NCBI GenBank assembly: GCA_036169595.1
Contig: CM069766.1
Location: 3,207,501-3,242,500 of the forward strand
DNA length: 35,000 bases
Origin: Dictyostelium firmibasis
Taxonomy: Eukaryota; Evosea; Eumycetozoa; Dictyosteliales; Dictyosteliaceae
Reading direction: 5' to 3'
The position numbers and the translations under genes were made by a program. Below the pieces are notes generated by a model. That model did no database searches, was not told the origin of the DNA, and saw only the letters and a program-made list of their open reading frames with translations. How positions within the stretch are numbered: the first letter of the stretch is position 1; the number at the start of each line of letters is the position of its first letter. Shown here piece by piece: positions 15,251 to 30,203 of this stretch.

Positions 15251-16338
15251 TTATGCAGAGTTTGAATTAATTAAAGAAGTTTTTTCATTATATTCAGATG
15301 GTATTCTTGTTTTATTTCTATCCATTTGAAGTAAATAAAGCATAATCCATAATGGTAAAATCTCCAAAACTGTGAAATATGCTCCATCAAACCACCACCA
15401 ATACTAATATATAATAAAATTAAAAAAAAAAAATTTTAGAAACTCATTGCCATTATTTCTTATTTTTAAAATATATATAAAATTTAAAAATTAATAATTT
15501 TAATGGATAATAACTATACATACACCAGAAATTAAATGTAAATCAATTAAAGCAAAACAAGTTATAGCAGCACGTAAAAGGAAACAACAACAAATTAAAC
15601 CAGTTAAAAATGTAATTCTTTTTAAGATTACCTTTCTTTTATTCTCTGCAAAATTCTTTTGTTGATGTCTAAACTTGACCACTAAACTAATACCGAAAAA
15701 TAAAAATAAAACACTAGCTAAAATAAAACAACCAACATCATAATAACCAATGATTATCTCTGGTAGAGTTGTAAAGGTTGAAACTGTATTGTAGTCTAAT
15801 CGATACAATGTAAAATCCAATATATACAAAATTATCAATGCAATATACATAATACATGTTGATATATTGAATATAATTGGTAGATTCTTTATTGATCTCA
15901 TCATTGTACCATATGAGATCATATAAATCTCTACCCATATAAATAATACTATTAAATAAGTCGAAAAAAATGTAAATGATGGTAATGAATTCAATAATAC
16001 ATTGGCTTGATTTGGTATAACTATCGATCTTTCCCTCACAAATGGTTGTAAAAACATAAATACTGATCTAACTATAGTGGTAGTAATTATTGAATACATT
16101 AAAGAAAATTTTCATAATATTAATTTTAATTCTTCGATGTATATTTATACTGTTATGAAATTATTATGTAATTACCTATAACACCTAAAAAAAGTAGGGG
16201 ATAAAAAACAAGTTGTTGTGTATTTTGTTGTTTTTTAGGTCTTTTTATAAAACTAAATACACAAAATATAGATAATAGGAAATATAGGAATGATAATACT
16301 AAATGTATAATATCATAATTTAAAAATTTTAATACCAT
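15251..16338 (-). CDS. Seven-helix TOM1/TOM3/THH1-like membrane protein
   Basis: Exons 16176-16338, 15524-16071 and 15251-15403; introns 16072-16175 and 15404-15523; 287 residues. Seven hydrophobic segments are visible: residues about 10-31, 43-62, 77-98, 110-131, 150-175, 190-212 and 242-260. The second intron join gives HLISGYWWWFDGAYFTVLEI. The order NTQQLVFYPLLFLGVIVRS, then LPSFTFFSTYLIVLFIWVEI, then YFTVLEILPLWIMLYLL, resembles the THH1/TOM1/TOM3 domain of plants, whose members sit in the vacuolar membrane and bind the small GTPase ARL8; GPR137 proteins in animals are related. The family assignment rests on eye alignment and needs a profile search. No long soluble domain is present. Confidence 0.72.
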
Positions 16339-17139
16339 TATTTATTTATTTATTTGTTTTTAATTTTTTTGATTTGTTTGTGTTTTGGTTTTTTTTTTTT
16401 TTTTTTTTTTTTATGATTTGAAATAATGTGAATTGATATGTGGGTGTGTAATTTATTTAATTTTTTTTTTTTTCTTTTTTTTTATTTTTTATTTTTTATT
16501 TTTTATTTTTTATTTTTTTTTTTTTTTTTTTTTGGGGTGTGTGTGGTTAATTGGATGTACAAGAGTTTTTTATTTTTAATTTTTTTATTTTTATTTTTTA
16601 ACTAAAAAAACGAACATATATGTATAAAAAAACAAAAATAAAAAAAAAAAAAAAATTTTGAGAAGAAAAGGAATTTTTTCTATAAAAACATAATGTAAAT
16701 TATCAAGATAGTTGAAAAAAAAAAAAAAATTTTAAAAGAGAATCAAAAAAAAAAAATCTTTTTTTTTAAATAAAACCTTATGAAAAAAATAAAAAAAAAA
16801 AAAAAAAATAAATAAAAAAAATTCGAATTTTTACTCCAATGAACAATTGATAAAAAAATATCTTCAAAACAAAATGAAAATGCAATTTTTTTTTATTATT
16901 TTTTTTTTTTAAAATTTTTTTTATTTTTTTTTTTATTTTTATTTTTACTTTTAAATCTGCAAAGGAGATAAAAAAAAAACAATTCAATCAATACGAGAAA
17001 AATCTTTTTTTTTATTTTTTTATTTTTTTTTTTTTTTTAATCGTCATTTATGTAATGAAAGGATTTTAATGATTTTTTTTAAAAATATCTTTATTTTGTT
17101 TATATTCTTACATATAAAAATTACTGTTATTTGATGAAT

Positions 17140-17180
<41 letters not shown>

Positions 17181-17206
17181 AATTAGAGGATCTTTATCCA
17201 TGAAAA
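16339..17206. promoter_or_regulatory. Intergenic upstream of the TOM1-like gene, with G-box-like GT patches
   Basis: Nearly all T and A runs. Two GT-rich patches lie upstream of the TOM1-like start: ATGTGGGTGTGT at 16439-16450 and GGGGTGTGTGTGGTTAATTG at 16534-16553. Such GT/CA-rich elements resemble the G-boxes bound by the Dictyostelium developmental factor GBF; binding here is inference. Open frames in this stretch encode only Lys, Phe and Ile and are not genes. Confidence 0.4.
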
Positions 17207-17257
17207 AAAGCAACAAAAGTACTCCACCGAAAACACTGGGAGTACTTTTGTTGCTTT
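17207..17257. repeat. Perfect 19-bp inverted repeat with 13-nt loop (hairpin)
   Basis: The left arm 17207-17225 (AAAGCAACAAAAGTACTCC) and the right arm 17239-17257 are exact reverse complements. The loop ACCGAAAACACTG is at 17226-17238. The element is much less A/T-biased than its surroundings, a poly-T run on one side and a TTA array on the other. It lies about 180 bp beyond the stop codon of the LYR-protein gene and about 870 bp upstream of the TOM1-like start. It could be a miniature element remnant, a small-RNA precursor, or a 3'-end structure. It is not part of any ORF. Confidence 0.9.
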
Positions 17258-17281
17258 GAAATAAATTAAGGGTTTATTTAC

Positions 17282-17433
<152 letters not shown>

Positions 17434-17435
17434 TT

Positions 17436-17691
17436 TTATTTGTTTTTGTTGGTATTAAAATTTAAAAAATCATCATTTATCTTTTGAAATTCAAGATCGT
17501 ATGATTTTTTTAAATTTCTATATTTATGAAATCTATTCATTGCTTCAATCTCTTTAATTACATATTTTGTTCTCTCTATACATTCATTTATTTTGTTATT
17601 ATCAGTTAAATTTGCATTTGCAAAGAATTGAGGTTTTGCCCTATCTCTTATATAATCAACTCCTAAAAATCCAACCCTTCCAAGGTATAAT

Positions 17692-17743
<52 letters not shown>

Positions 17744-17985
17744 TTTATTTTTTATAAATTAAAACTTTTTTTTTTTTTTTTTTTCTTTCAATTTATTTAT
17801 TTAAAAAAACATACTTGCTTATATAAATCCTTTACTATCAATCTATTCTTTTTTTTAATTTCTTCATCATTTTCAATAGTTATATTTATATCATTGATTG
17901 TTGGTGTGGTAGAGTAAAAACTTTTATTTTTAATAAAATATATGTATTGTGTCTTAAATTTGTTTATATTTTTTGATATAATCAT
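17436..17985 (-). CDS. LYR-motif protein, ETFRF1/LYRM5-like
   Basis: Exons 17815-17985 and 17436-17693, intron 17694-17814, 142 residues. The intron falls inside the LYR motif helix; the join gives VKDLYKQLLYLGRVGFLG, nearly the same as LYKNLLYLGR in human LYRM5/ETFRF1. Downstream, INECIERTKYVIKEIEAMNRFHKYRNLKKSYD also tracks that family. The first 30 residues (MIISKNINKFKTQYIYFIKN, then KSFYSTTP) are basic and Ser/Thr-rich without acids, a plausible mitochondrial presequence. ETFRF1 binds the electron-transfer flavoprotein and LYR proteins work with acyl carrier protein in mitochondria. Each exon alone is under 90 codons, so the gene is easily missed. The acceptor is A-rich (AAAAAG). Confidence 0.85.
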
Positions 17986-18553
17986 GTTGAATTGTCACAA
18001 ACTTTAATTAAATAAAACCAAAAATTTTGTTTTTTTTTGTTTTTTTCAAAAATTTTTACACATTTTTTTTATTTTTTTTATTTTTATTTTTTTTGTTTTT
18101 AATTACACAAATCATATTCGCAACACAATCATATTTTCTTTACCATGAAATTTAATTGTAGCATGTGCAACGAAAAAATATCATTAACCCCAAAAAAAAA
18201 AAAAAATATTAATATGAGTATATATAAATAAAAAACTAAAATCAGAAGAATTTGAAGAGATGGTTGATCCAAGTAAACATGAAGAAATATTAATTTCTTA
18301 TAAAAAACTGATAATTCAATTAAATATCATTATAATTCCTCATAAAAAACTAGAAGATGAGTGACCCAATTAAAAAGGATACATAGAATTAAAAACCATT
18401 AAAATTTCATATTAGAAGATTATCAAATGAAATTAATAAAACAAAAAATAAAATAAAAAAAAAAAGTGAAAAACAAAAAAACAATATATTTGTTTAAAGT
18501 TAGATTGTGGTTTGAGGCATGGTATTAATCATTTTTTATTATTATTATTGTTA
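17986..18553. other. Intergenic upstream of the LYR-protein gene; holds a coding-like relic
   Basis: A 568-bp spacer. The first 120 bp are T-rich promoter-like DNA, followed by a mixed-composition patch (AATTACACAAATCATATTCG and on to about 18190) and the coding-like relic at 18236-18364 described separately. The last 60 bp lead into the 3' end of the saposin-like gene. Confidence 0.45.
18236..18364 (+). pseudogene. Short coding-like fragment, probable gene relic
   Basis: A 42-codon stop-free stretch has codon use like real Dictyostelium exons (GAA, GAG, CCA, AGT, CAT, GAT) rather than A/T runs. It reads in part FEEMVDPSKHEEILISYKKL and ends at TGA. There is no convincing start, splice site or downstream continuation, although mixed-composition DNA continues to about 18440 with stops in every frame. 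I recognise no family. It could be a decayed duplicate or the end of an exon whose upstream part is gone. Weak evidence. Confidence 0.3.
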
Positions 18554-19259
18554 TTATGGACAAACATGTAAAACATTTTGGCAAACTGAACTAGCATCAA
18601 AATTATTTTGGAGAGCTTCAATGATTGCATCAAAATTTTCTTCCACTAAAGTCTCACATTGTTGTCCTAATGAAGGTATGAAACCAAAGACCAATTTACA
18701 AAGTCCTAAGAGATCAGTTTTAACATTTTCAGAGCCTTCTTCTGCATATTTTTGAGCATAATCTACAACTGTTTCACAGATTTTACATTCACTAGCTAGT
18801 GGTGATGATTGTGTATTACCAACCAAATCATCATTTTCCTTTAATAATGATTCAGATGATGATTTAGAACATAATTCGAGCATTTCACAAATATTTTTTG
18901 GATCTTCTTTATTAATTAATAATCTAATAATTAATACGCCATAGTTATTGATTGTTTCATCGCACTATTTGTAAAAAAAAGTAGTGTTAGTGGTTATTAT
19001 TATTATTTTTTTTTTTATAAAAAAAAAGATAAATTACAGTTTGGGCATATTTTTCTGGTAAGCCATTACACACGTCTTCTAATTTTTGAACGATTTCTTG
19101 TTCAGTTGCATTGGTTGTGATATATTGTTGTGCATATTGAATAGCAAAATTACACATTTCACATGTGATATCATCTGCTTTTATTGAATCATTTGCAAAA
19201 ATATTTCCAATGAATAAACTTGCTATGAATAATAAACAAATAAAGAAAATAGATTTCAT
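18554..19259 (-). CDS. Secreted saposin-like protein with two saposin B domains
   Basis: Exons 19038-19259 and 18554-18964, intron 18965-19037 (acceptor ACAAATAG), 210 residues. Residues 1-22 (MKSIFFICLLFIASLFIGN, then IFA) are a signal peptide. Domain 1 runs from ITCEMC and contains six cysteines: TCEMC, DVC, TVC, NIC, ELC; the intron falls exactly before its fourth Cys. Domain 2 has the same six in SECKIC, LGLC, GQQC, SSVC, HVC and ends at the C-terminal Pro. This C-x2-C ... C pattern is the three-disulfide saposin fold. Family members bind or disrupt lipid bilayers in lysosomes or phagosomes; D. discoideum has many amoebapore-like (apl) genes, but I cannot name this one. Confidence 0.93.
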
Positions 19260-19373
19260 TTTTTTTTTTTTTGAACCAAATGAAAAAAAAAAAAATCTAA
19301 AGAAAAAAAAAAAACTAAATAAAATAAAAAAAAAACTTTTAGATTTTTTTCATTTAATAATTAATTTTATTTT

Positions 19374-19409
<36 letters not shown>

Positions 19410-19415
19410 CTTATT

Positions 19416-23414
<3,999 letters not shown>

Positions 23415-23424
23415 TTGGGGAGTT

Positions 23425-23473
<49 letters not shown>

Positions 23474-23598
23474 GAGGTTATCCTATTAATACAACAAATA
23501 TGGCACTGAATTTTTATTTACAGAATTTAAAAATTAAAAATAAAAAATGAAAAAAAAAAACTGACATAAAAATTTTTTGATGGGCATGAAGTTTTTTT

Positions 23599-23632
<34 letters not shown>

Positions 23633-23733
23633 AATGAAAAGATTCTCCTATTATTGGTTTTTTTTTTTATTAATAAATATTCAAATTAAGAACTATATAT
23701 ATATAAGTTTTTTTTTTTTTTTTAAAAAAACTA

Positions 23734-23763
23734 CAAGGAAAAGTTAATTATAACTTTTTCTTG
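23734..23763. repeat. 13-bp hairpin with tetraloop
   Basis: CAAGGAAAAGTTA (23734-23746) and TAACTTTTTCTTG (23751-23763) pair along all 13 positions with one G-T wobble around an ATTA loop. Downstream DNA to about 23895 is of mixed composition with no usable ORF. Function unknown. Confidence 0.75.
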
Positions 23764-24236
23764 TTTTGGTACAATGCTTTATATAAAGAATATGAAATGA
23801 AACCTTGGGAGATTTTTGTCAGTTGGGATGAAAAAAAATTCAAGAACAAAAATTTTATGTGAAAATTGAAAGATTTTTTAAGATATTTTCAAATCAAGCA
23901 TGAAAGTGTTTTTTTTTATTTTTTTATTTTTATTTCAAAAAAAAAATAAAAAAAAAAAAAAAAAAAAAGTTTTTTTCATACAAATTGTAATTTTACAGTT
24001 AATAAAAAGATATATTCAATATAAAGAAAGATATATATATAGCAATCTGCAAATAAATTTAGACCATCTTTTTGCATTTTTTTTTTTCTTATAAATAATT
24101 ATATAAAAAAAAAAAAAGAGTAAAAAAAAAAAGTAATAATTTTTTAGAAATCTATTGTCATAATCAACAACTATTATTTTTTGTCACCTCATGTTATTAA
24201 ATATATATTTTTAATTTTGTTATATTATTTTTATTA

Positions 24237-24407
<171 letters not shown>

Positions 24408-24682
24408 TAATGTTTTTTGTTTTTATTGTTATTATTTTTTTATTTATCCATCAAAATGATAGTTGTGCCTAATAAAAAATAGCAAAAGTTATTCAAATAT
24501 ATTTTATGCATTTCATTATTTTTAACATAAAAGCAAAAACACTTAATTGCACATCACACAACTTTGCTCAATTCACCACATTCACTGTCATCTTGATTTC
24601 ATGACATATTGAAGGAAAAAAAAAAAAAAAAAAAAAAAACCAAAATTCCCAAAAGAAAACCATACAATATGTTATCGAAAAC

Positions 24683-24716
<34 letters not shown>

Positions 24717-24828
24717 AAATAAAAAAATGATGGAAAAAAAAAATAATAAAAAAAAAATTAAATAAATAAAATAAAATAAAATATATGATATAAAAAAATA
24801 ATAAAATTTTTTTTTTTTTTTTTTTTTT

Positions 24829-24923
24829 TTGTGAGGGTGGTGGGAGTGTGATTTGTTGAGTGTGAGTTTGTTAAAGGTTAAAGTGTTTTGTGTGTTTCTA
24901 GTGTGTTCTGGTGTGTGTATTTG
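24829..24923 (+). promoter_or_regulatory. GT-rich cluster resembling developmental G-boxes
   Basis: In 95 bp there are at least eight GTG-containing words: GTGAGGGTGGTGGGAGTGTG at 24831-24850, GAGTGTGAG, AGTGTTTTGTGTG, AGTGTGTTC and GGTGTGTGTATT. GT-rich G-boxes are bound by the Dictyostelium factor GBF after aggregation. The cluster is about 0.9 kb upstream of mrfA, which is itself developmentally important. Link to mrfA is inferred from position. Confidence 0.4.
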
Positions 24924-24980
24924 CTATTTATAAATATATTTAATAATTATATCATTAATAATTTTTTTTTTTTTTTTTTT

Positions 24981-25014
<34 letters not shown>

Positions 25015-25212
25015 TTGTTGTAATTTATTTTTAAAAGAATTTAATTTAAATTTAAAACAAAATTAGTACCCCCAACAGTTAAATTTTTTTATTTTTTTGT
25101 TATTTTATTATTATTATTTTTAAAAAAATAATTTGTTAAGTTTTTCTTATTCTTGTTCTATTTTTGCTTTAAATGTAATTTATTTCAGTTTTTATTTATT
25201 TTATTTCATTTT

Positions 25213-25245
<33 letters not shown>

Positions 25246-25444
25246 TTAAATTATTTATTAAATTATTTATAAATCTTTGATAGACTAGATCCCACTCACA
25301 TACACCAATAGAATAAAAAAAAACATAAAACAAATCAAAATTGTTGTTACCTTTTTTTTTATTTTTTTTAATAATAATAATATTAAACAATCACAGTTTT
25401 ACAACATTAATTTTAATAACAATAGTAAAATTTTAATACTTTTG

Positions 25445-25500
<56 letters not shown>

Positions 25501-25784
25501 TTTTTTTTTTAAAAAAAAAAAACCCCTACAACCCAACACAACAATAAAAAAAAATAAATATTGACAACAATAAATTAATTAATAGAGAAAACCTAGCTAA
25601 ATATAGAGTACTTGTATTGAATTTCTTTTGAAAAAAAAAAAAAAAAAAAATTATCAAAGAATAAAAAACTGAAAAAAAAAGAATCGTGTACTTTTAGAAA
25701 CTCATTATTATTGAAAGAATAAGGAGAGAATTTTTTTTTTTTTAAAATTTTTTAGAAAAATAAAAATAAAAACAGGAAAGAAAA

Positions 25785-27883
25785 ATGGATGGGTATAACC
25801 AACAACAACAACAGCAACAACAACAACAAATGAATTTAGGATCTTCAGGTGGTATTTTACATAACCAACAACAACAACAACAACAACAACCAATGAATAC
25901 TTCAAACAATCAATTATTGGGCATTAGTAATGGTGGATTTGGGTCAATGCTTCAACAATCAGTATCATTACCAATTAATATACAAGGATCAAACTCATTT
26001 TCAACATTTACACCATTAACAGTTGATGATTCAAACAATTCAAAAAAGAGAAAGATTAAGAACGAAGATGGTACCTACACAGAGATACCCTATTCACCAA
26101 ATTCTTTAGTTGGAAGTGGCAGTGGTTTAGATAATAGTAGTTATTTAATGACAACCTTTCAACAACAACTACAGGATCAACAACAACAAATTGCCCAATT
26201 TAATAGTTCTGTAAATAGTCCTTCTTTCTCTTTAAATTCAAGTCAAAATAACAATAATAATAATAATAATAATAATATAAATAATAATAATAATAATAAT
26301 AATAATATAAATAATAATGGTAATAATAATAGTAATAACAATATTAATAATAATAATAATAATATTAATAACAATAATATCAATAACAATAATAGTAATA
26401 TTAACAGTAACAATAATAACAATAAAAATAATATTAATATTAATAATAATAATCATCATAATAATCATAATAATAATCATCATCACCATCATCAACAAAC
26501 AACAACAACCACAACAACAACTACAACAAATAATGGATTAACGATTAATACAGGTAATACACAAAGTCAATTATCATCATCATCATTATATCCAATACCA
26601 CAAATTTCAATTACAACTACTCAATCCAATTATACACCACGTAATACATCACCAAACCCATCGCCAAATCATTCACCACTTCATTCACCAATTCATTCAC
26701 CACTTCATTCACCACATTTACCAAGTGATAACTATTTAATGATTTGCTCAGAGAATGAAAACTCTGACCCACCCTCACCAATGACACAATTTGGTGAAAA
26801 TCCCCCTTTCACTTGGACCGATTATAAATCTGAGCCATGGTATACAACTTTTAATACAAATGGTGAGGAAATGTAAGTTATTTATGATAAACATTTGTTG
26901 TTTGTTTTTTTATTTATTTTTTTTTATAAAATTATTTATTAATATTTTATTCATTTTTTATTTATTTATTGACATTAGGCCAGTACCACTTTTAAACATT
27001 ATGGCATCAAAAGGATTTTCATATATTAGTGGACAATGGATTTATTGTAGAAGAAATCATTTTCAATTGGACATTACAGCAGCTTATCCAAAACCTTATC
27101 AGGAGACACACTATGCACATAATGGAGTTACATTATCAACAAGCTCATCATCTGTCGATCCAACTCAAACACCATCATATATGTTGATTGATGGTGTAAA
27201 AACACCAATCAATGGTTTAACACTTACCATTAAAGGTATAAAGAATCGTACGGAGATGACACAGCCAGAGAGTGAAGTAGAATTATTTCAAACCAATTCA
27301 AAACGTGAGAAACAAGGTGAACATGCACCAAAACCAGTGGCAATTCAATTCGGTTCATTGGTTAGTATACAAAGATTACATTTTAGAAAGGCAACATTAA
27401 ACAATGCACGTAGAAATGGTCAACCCAATCCACATCAGGAATTCAATCAATTGGTAGTGTCGTTGTATGGTCGTTGTATCGGTCAAGAGTATTGTATCGT
27501 AAGTTACGTTTCACCCGCTTTAATTGTTCGTACTGCTATTAGTTCACCTTCGGTTTCACCATCAGTCTCACCTGCACCAAATGATCTATCATTGGTTCAT
27601 ACTCCTGATCACTCCGCTGCTACAAGTAGTAACAATGGTGGTGGTAGTAACAACCTAAACTGTTTTGGTTCAAATAATGTTTTCCCCGACTTCTCTGCAA
27701 TAAGATTACAATCACCTGGTCAATCACCAGGTCATTCACCAATTTCACCACGTCCTTTATTACAATTAAGTAATCAAGGTCAAACAAATATTTTAAGTTT
27801 AACCCAAAATCATAATAATAATAACAACAACCATAACAATAATAATAGTAGTAATAATAATAATAATAATATTAATAATAATA

Positions 27884-27943
<60 letters not shown>

Positions 27944-28946
27944 GTAATAATAATAATATTAATAATAATAATAATAGTAATAATAATAATAATAATAACA
28001 ATAATAATAATAGTAATAGTAGTAATAATTGTTTAGGTAATAACATAAGTAATAATAGTAGTATGTTAACAAGTAGTAGTAGTTTAATTAATAATAGGAT
28101 AAATAGTTTAAATAATAGTAGTAATAATAATAATAATCAACAAAATAATAATAATAATTATAATAATAACAATAGCAATAATAATAATAATAATAGTAAT
28201 AATAATAAATGTCATTGGAATCAAGGTGATTTTGAAAAATCAATTGTATATAACGGTAAAGTTGGTATTAATGTAGAGAATCCAACATTTGCACTTTCCG
28301 TTCAAGGTACAATCTATGCATCTGAGGGTGTTTATCATCCATCGGATTTAAGAATTAAATATGATTTGAAATCGATCGACTCAAAATCAAATCTTGATAA
28401 TGTAAATAGAATGAAACTTTACGACTATAAATATAATCCACAATGGACATACATGAATGGTAGAGATCCATATTTAGATAATTGTGACAGAGGTGTCATA
28501 GCTCAAGATCTTCAACAAATTTTACCAAATGCAGTACGTACCATTGGTAATAGGAATGTAAATGGTCAAGAGATTGAAAATCTTTTGGTCATTAAAAATG
28601 AAGCTTTGGTAATGGAAACAATAGGTGCCACCCAAGAACTTTCAAAACAAATGAATGAAATGAAATTACAATTAATTTCTTATGAATCAAAGTTAAAAAA
28701 TTTAAAACAAAAATCTAGTAAGTTTTTTTATTTTTTTTAATAGTTTATTTATTTATTTAATAAATCAAAACACTTTATTAATTTTACCTTTATTTCTTTC
28801 ACCTTTAAATAGGAAATCAAAATATTATATTGATTATATTCATGATAATTTTTTTATTGGTTGCTCTCTTTATGTATAAACCTTACCATCATCGTGGTAA
28901 TTATGGCAATTATCATGACCGTCGTTTTGACAATAATGATAGTTAA
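25785..28946 (+). CDS. mrfA: MrfA, MYRF-family membrane-tethered transcription factor
   Basis: Exons 25785-26872, 26979-28717 and 28813-28946; introns 26873-26978 and 28718-28812; 986 residues. The order is Gln tracts (6-15, 28-35), a basic KKRK patch (87-90), Asn/His/Thr tracts, Ser-Pro-rich repeats (HSPLHSPIHSP), then an Ndt80-like DNA-binding domain from about 364 (FSYISGQWIYCRRNHFQLDI) to about 520, a long Asn region, and an intramolecular-chaperone autoprotease domain at about 788-930 with the Ser818/Lys823 dyad in HPSDLRIKYDL, spaced as in mammalian MYRF (Ser587/Lys592). After a coiled-coil-like segment, exon 3 supplies one transmembrane helix (about 947-964) and a short His-rich tail. 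The family trimerises in the ER membrane and releases its N-terminal half. D. discoideum mrfA acts in prestalk gene expression. The symbol assumes this is the studied family member. Confidence 0.93.
27811..28208 (+). repeat. Asn-coding AAT/AAC tract in mrfA
   Basis: About 400 bp of AAT codons with occasional AAC, AGT (Ser) and ATT (Ile) encode the linker between the DNA-binding and autoprotease domains. It is more interrupted than the pure arrays elsewhere. A second such tract lies at 26247-26480. Confidence 0.9.
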
Positions 28947-29211
28947 AAATAAAAATAAAAATAAAAAAACAAATAAAAAAAATAAAAAAAATTGGTTGTA
29001 CAACTCTTTTTTAAACAGAGATTTAAAAAAAAAAAGTTTGTTTATTTCAATTTTTTTCAAATATTATAACCAAATTTTTCCTTTCAATTTTCTTATTTTT
29101 AATTATTTTTTTTTAAATTTTTTTTTTATTTTTGTTTTTGTTTAAAAAATTGCTTTTAATATTCTTGTCAAATATATTTTTATTTAGTTAGATAGATTTT
29201 ATTATTAAAAC

Positions 29212-30086
29212 ATGGGATCGAAATATTTACAATATCTTAAAGACAATTACAATGTTTTTGAAGAAAACTCCAGTTGGTATGTCGGTCAGTTGGACTCTAA
29301 AGATCATATAGACATAATACAATTTTTTTTTATTCATCAAAAGATGATTATAAAGAATATCATTTATCTAAATTTATTCAAGAGGTTTGGATTGGGGAAA
29401 ACCCTCCAGATAGTAGTATTAATACTATTAGAGTTGTTGAAGTACTACTTCAGACTGATGAAAAAGGTTTAAAAGAACATTTAGAAATTGAACAAAATGT
29501 TAAACCAGGAGAATCAATTCATTTGGTAAAGAAACTTATCAATTTAAAAGAAGCCGTTGTCAAATTATTCCAAACCAATACAACAAGAATTGAATTAACC
29601 ATTGACTTTATTAAAATGGTTCATAAAGATATTGGGAGAGATATCATTAGTGACTGCGACACTTTTAGATCAATAGAAGTTAGACCAAGTGGTTCAGTTT
29701 TTCAATATCTTTATTTAAAAAATATTGAATATAATTTAAAAACCCTTTTAGATTTTACTCAAACTGAATTACAACAATTAGAGAACAGTAATGATAAAAT
29801 GAAAAATTCAATTCTCTTAGGTACCCTATTTTTCTCTGAATTTTTATTTATTCACCCATTTATTAATGGCAATGGTCGTATTGCTCGTTTGTTATTAAAT
29901 TACATTTTAAGAGGTGTTATTGTTGTCCCTTTCTCTCTTTATTTTAAAAATAGACAGACCTACATTGATGCTATTGAAAGCAGAAATAATAGAGCGGTTT
30001 CTCCTCCAAATATACTAGCAACTTATATTTTGTTATGTATTAGCCAAACCTCATCAAACCTAATTCACCTCAGCTGTGACACATAA
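29212..30086 (+). pseudogene. Fic (Fido)-domain gene, reading frame interrupted
   Basis: A start codon at 29212 opens a frame reading MGSKYLQYLKDNYNVFEENS that stays convincing for about 40 codons. The rest of the protein, including the Fic domain, continues in another frame that is open from about 29301 to the stop at 30084-30086. There is no intron-like DNA between. The catalytic motif HPFINGNGRIAR (about 29853-29888) is complete, with the helices before (RPSGSVFQYLYLKN) and after it (FKNRQTYIDAIE). Fic enzymes transfer AMP or other nucleotide parts to target proteins. No autoinhibitory S/TxxxE helix is obvious. Whether the gap is decay, an assembly error or a tolerated frame change cannot be told from the sequence; the domain itself looks conserved. 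Confidence 0.7.
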
Positions 30087-30203
30087 TTTTTTTAAATAGA
30101 GCCAATATAAAAAAAAAAAAATAAATAAAAAAAGGTCAAATAAACCATTTATTTTCATTTAGTTTTGAAAATTTCAATAATTTATACACAAATCGATTTT
30201 TAG

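Noticed and set aside
16778-16987. Lys/Phe-rich open frame in the spacer upstream of the TOM1-like gene
   Set aside because: Composition is that of poly-A/poly-T DNA; no splice sites or family resemblance.
18519-18755. Plus-strand open frame over the saposin-like gene
   Set aside because: It is antisense to a well-supported exon with all twelve saposin cysteines.
28854-29145. Overlapping open frames on both strands after mrfA
   Set aside because: They overlap the true last exon of mrfA and its 3' flank; the in-phase membrane-helix reading explains the region.
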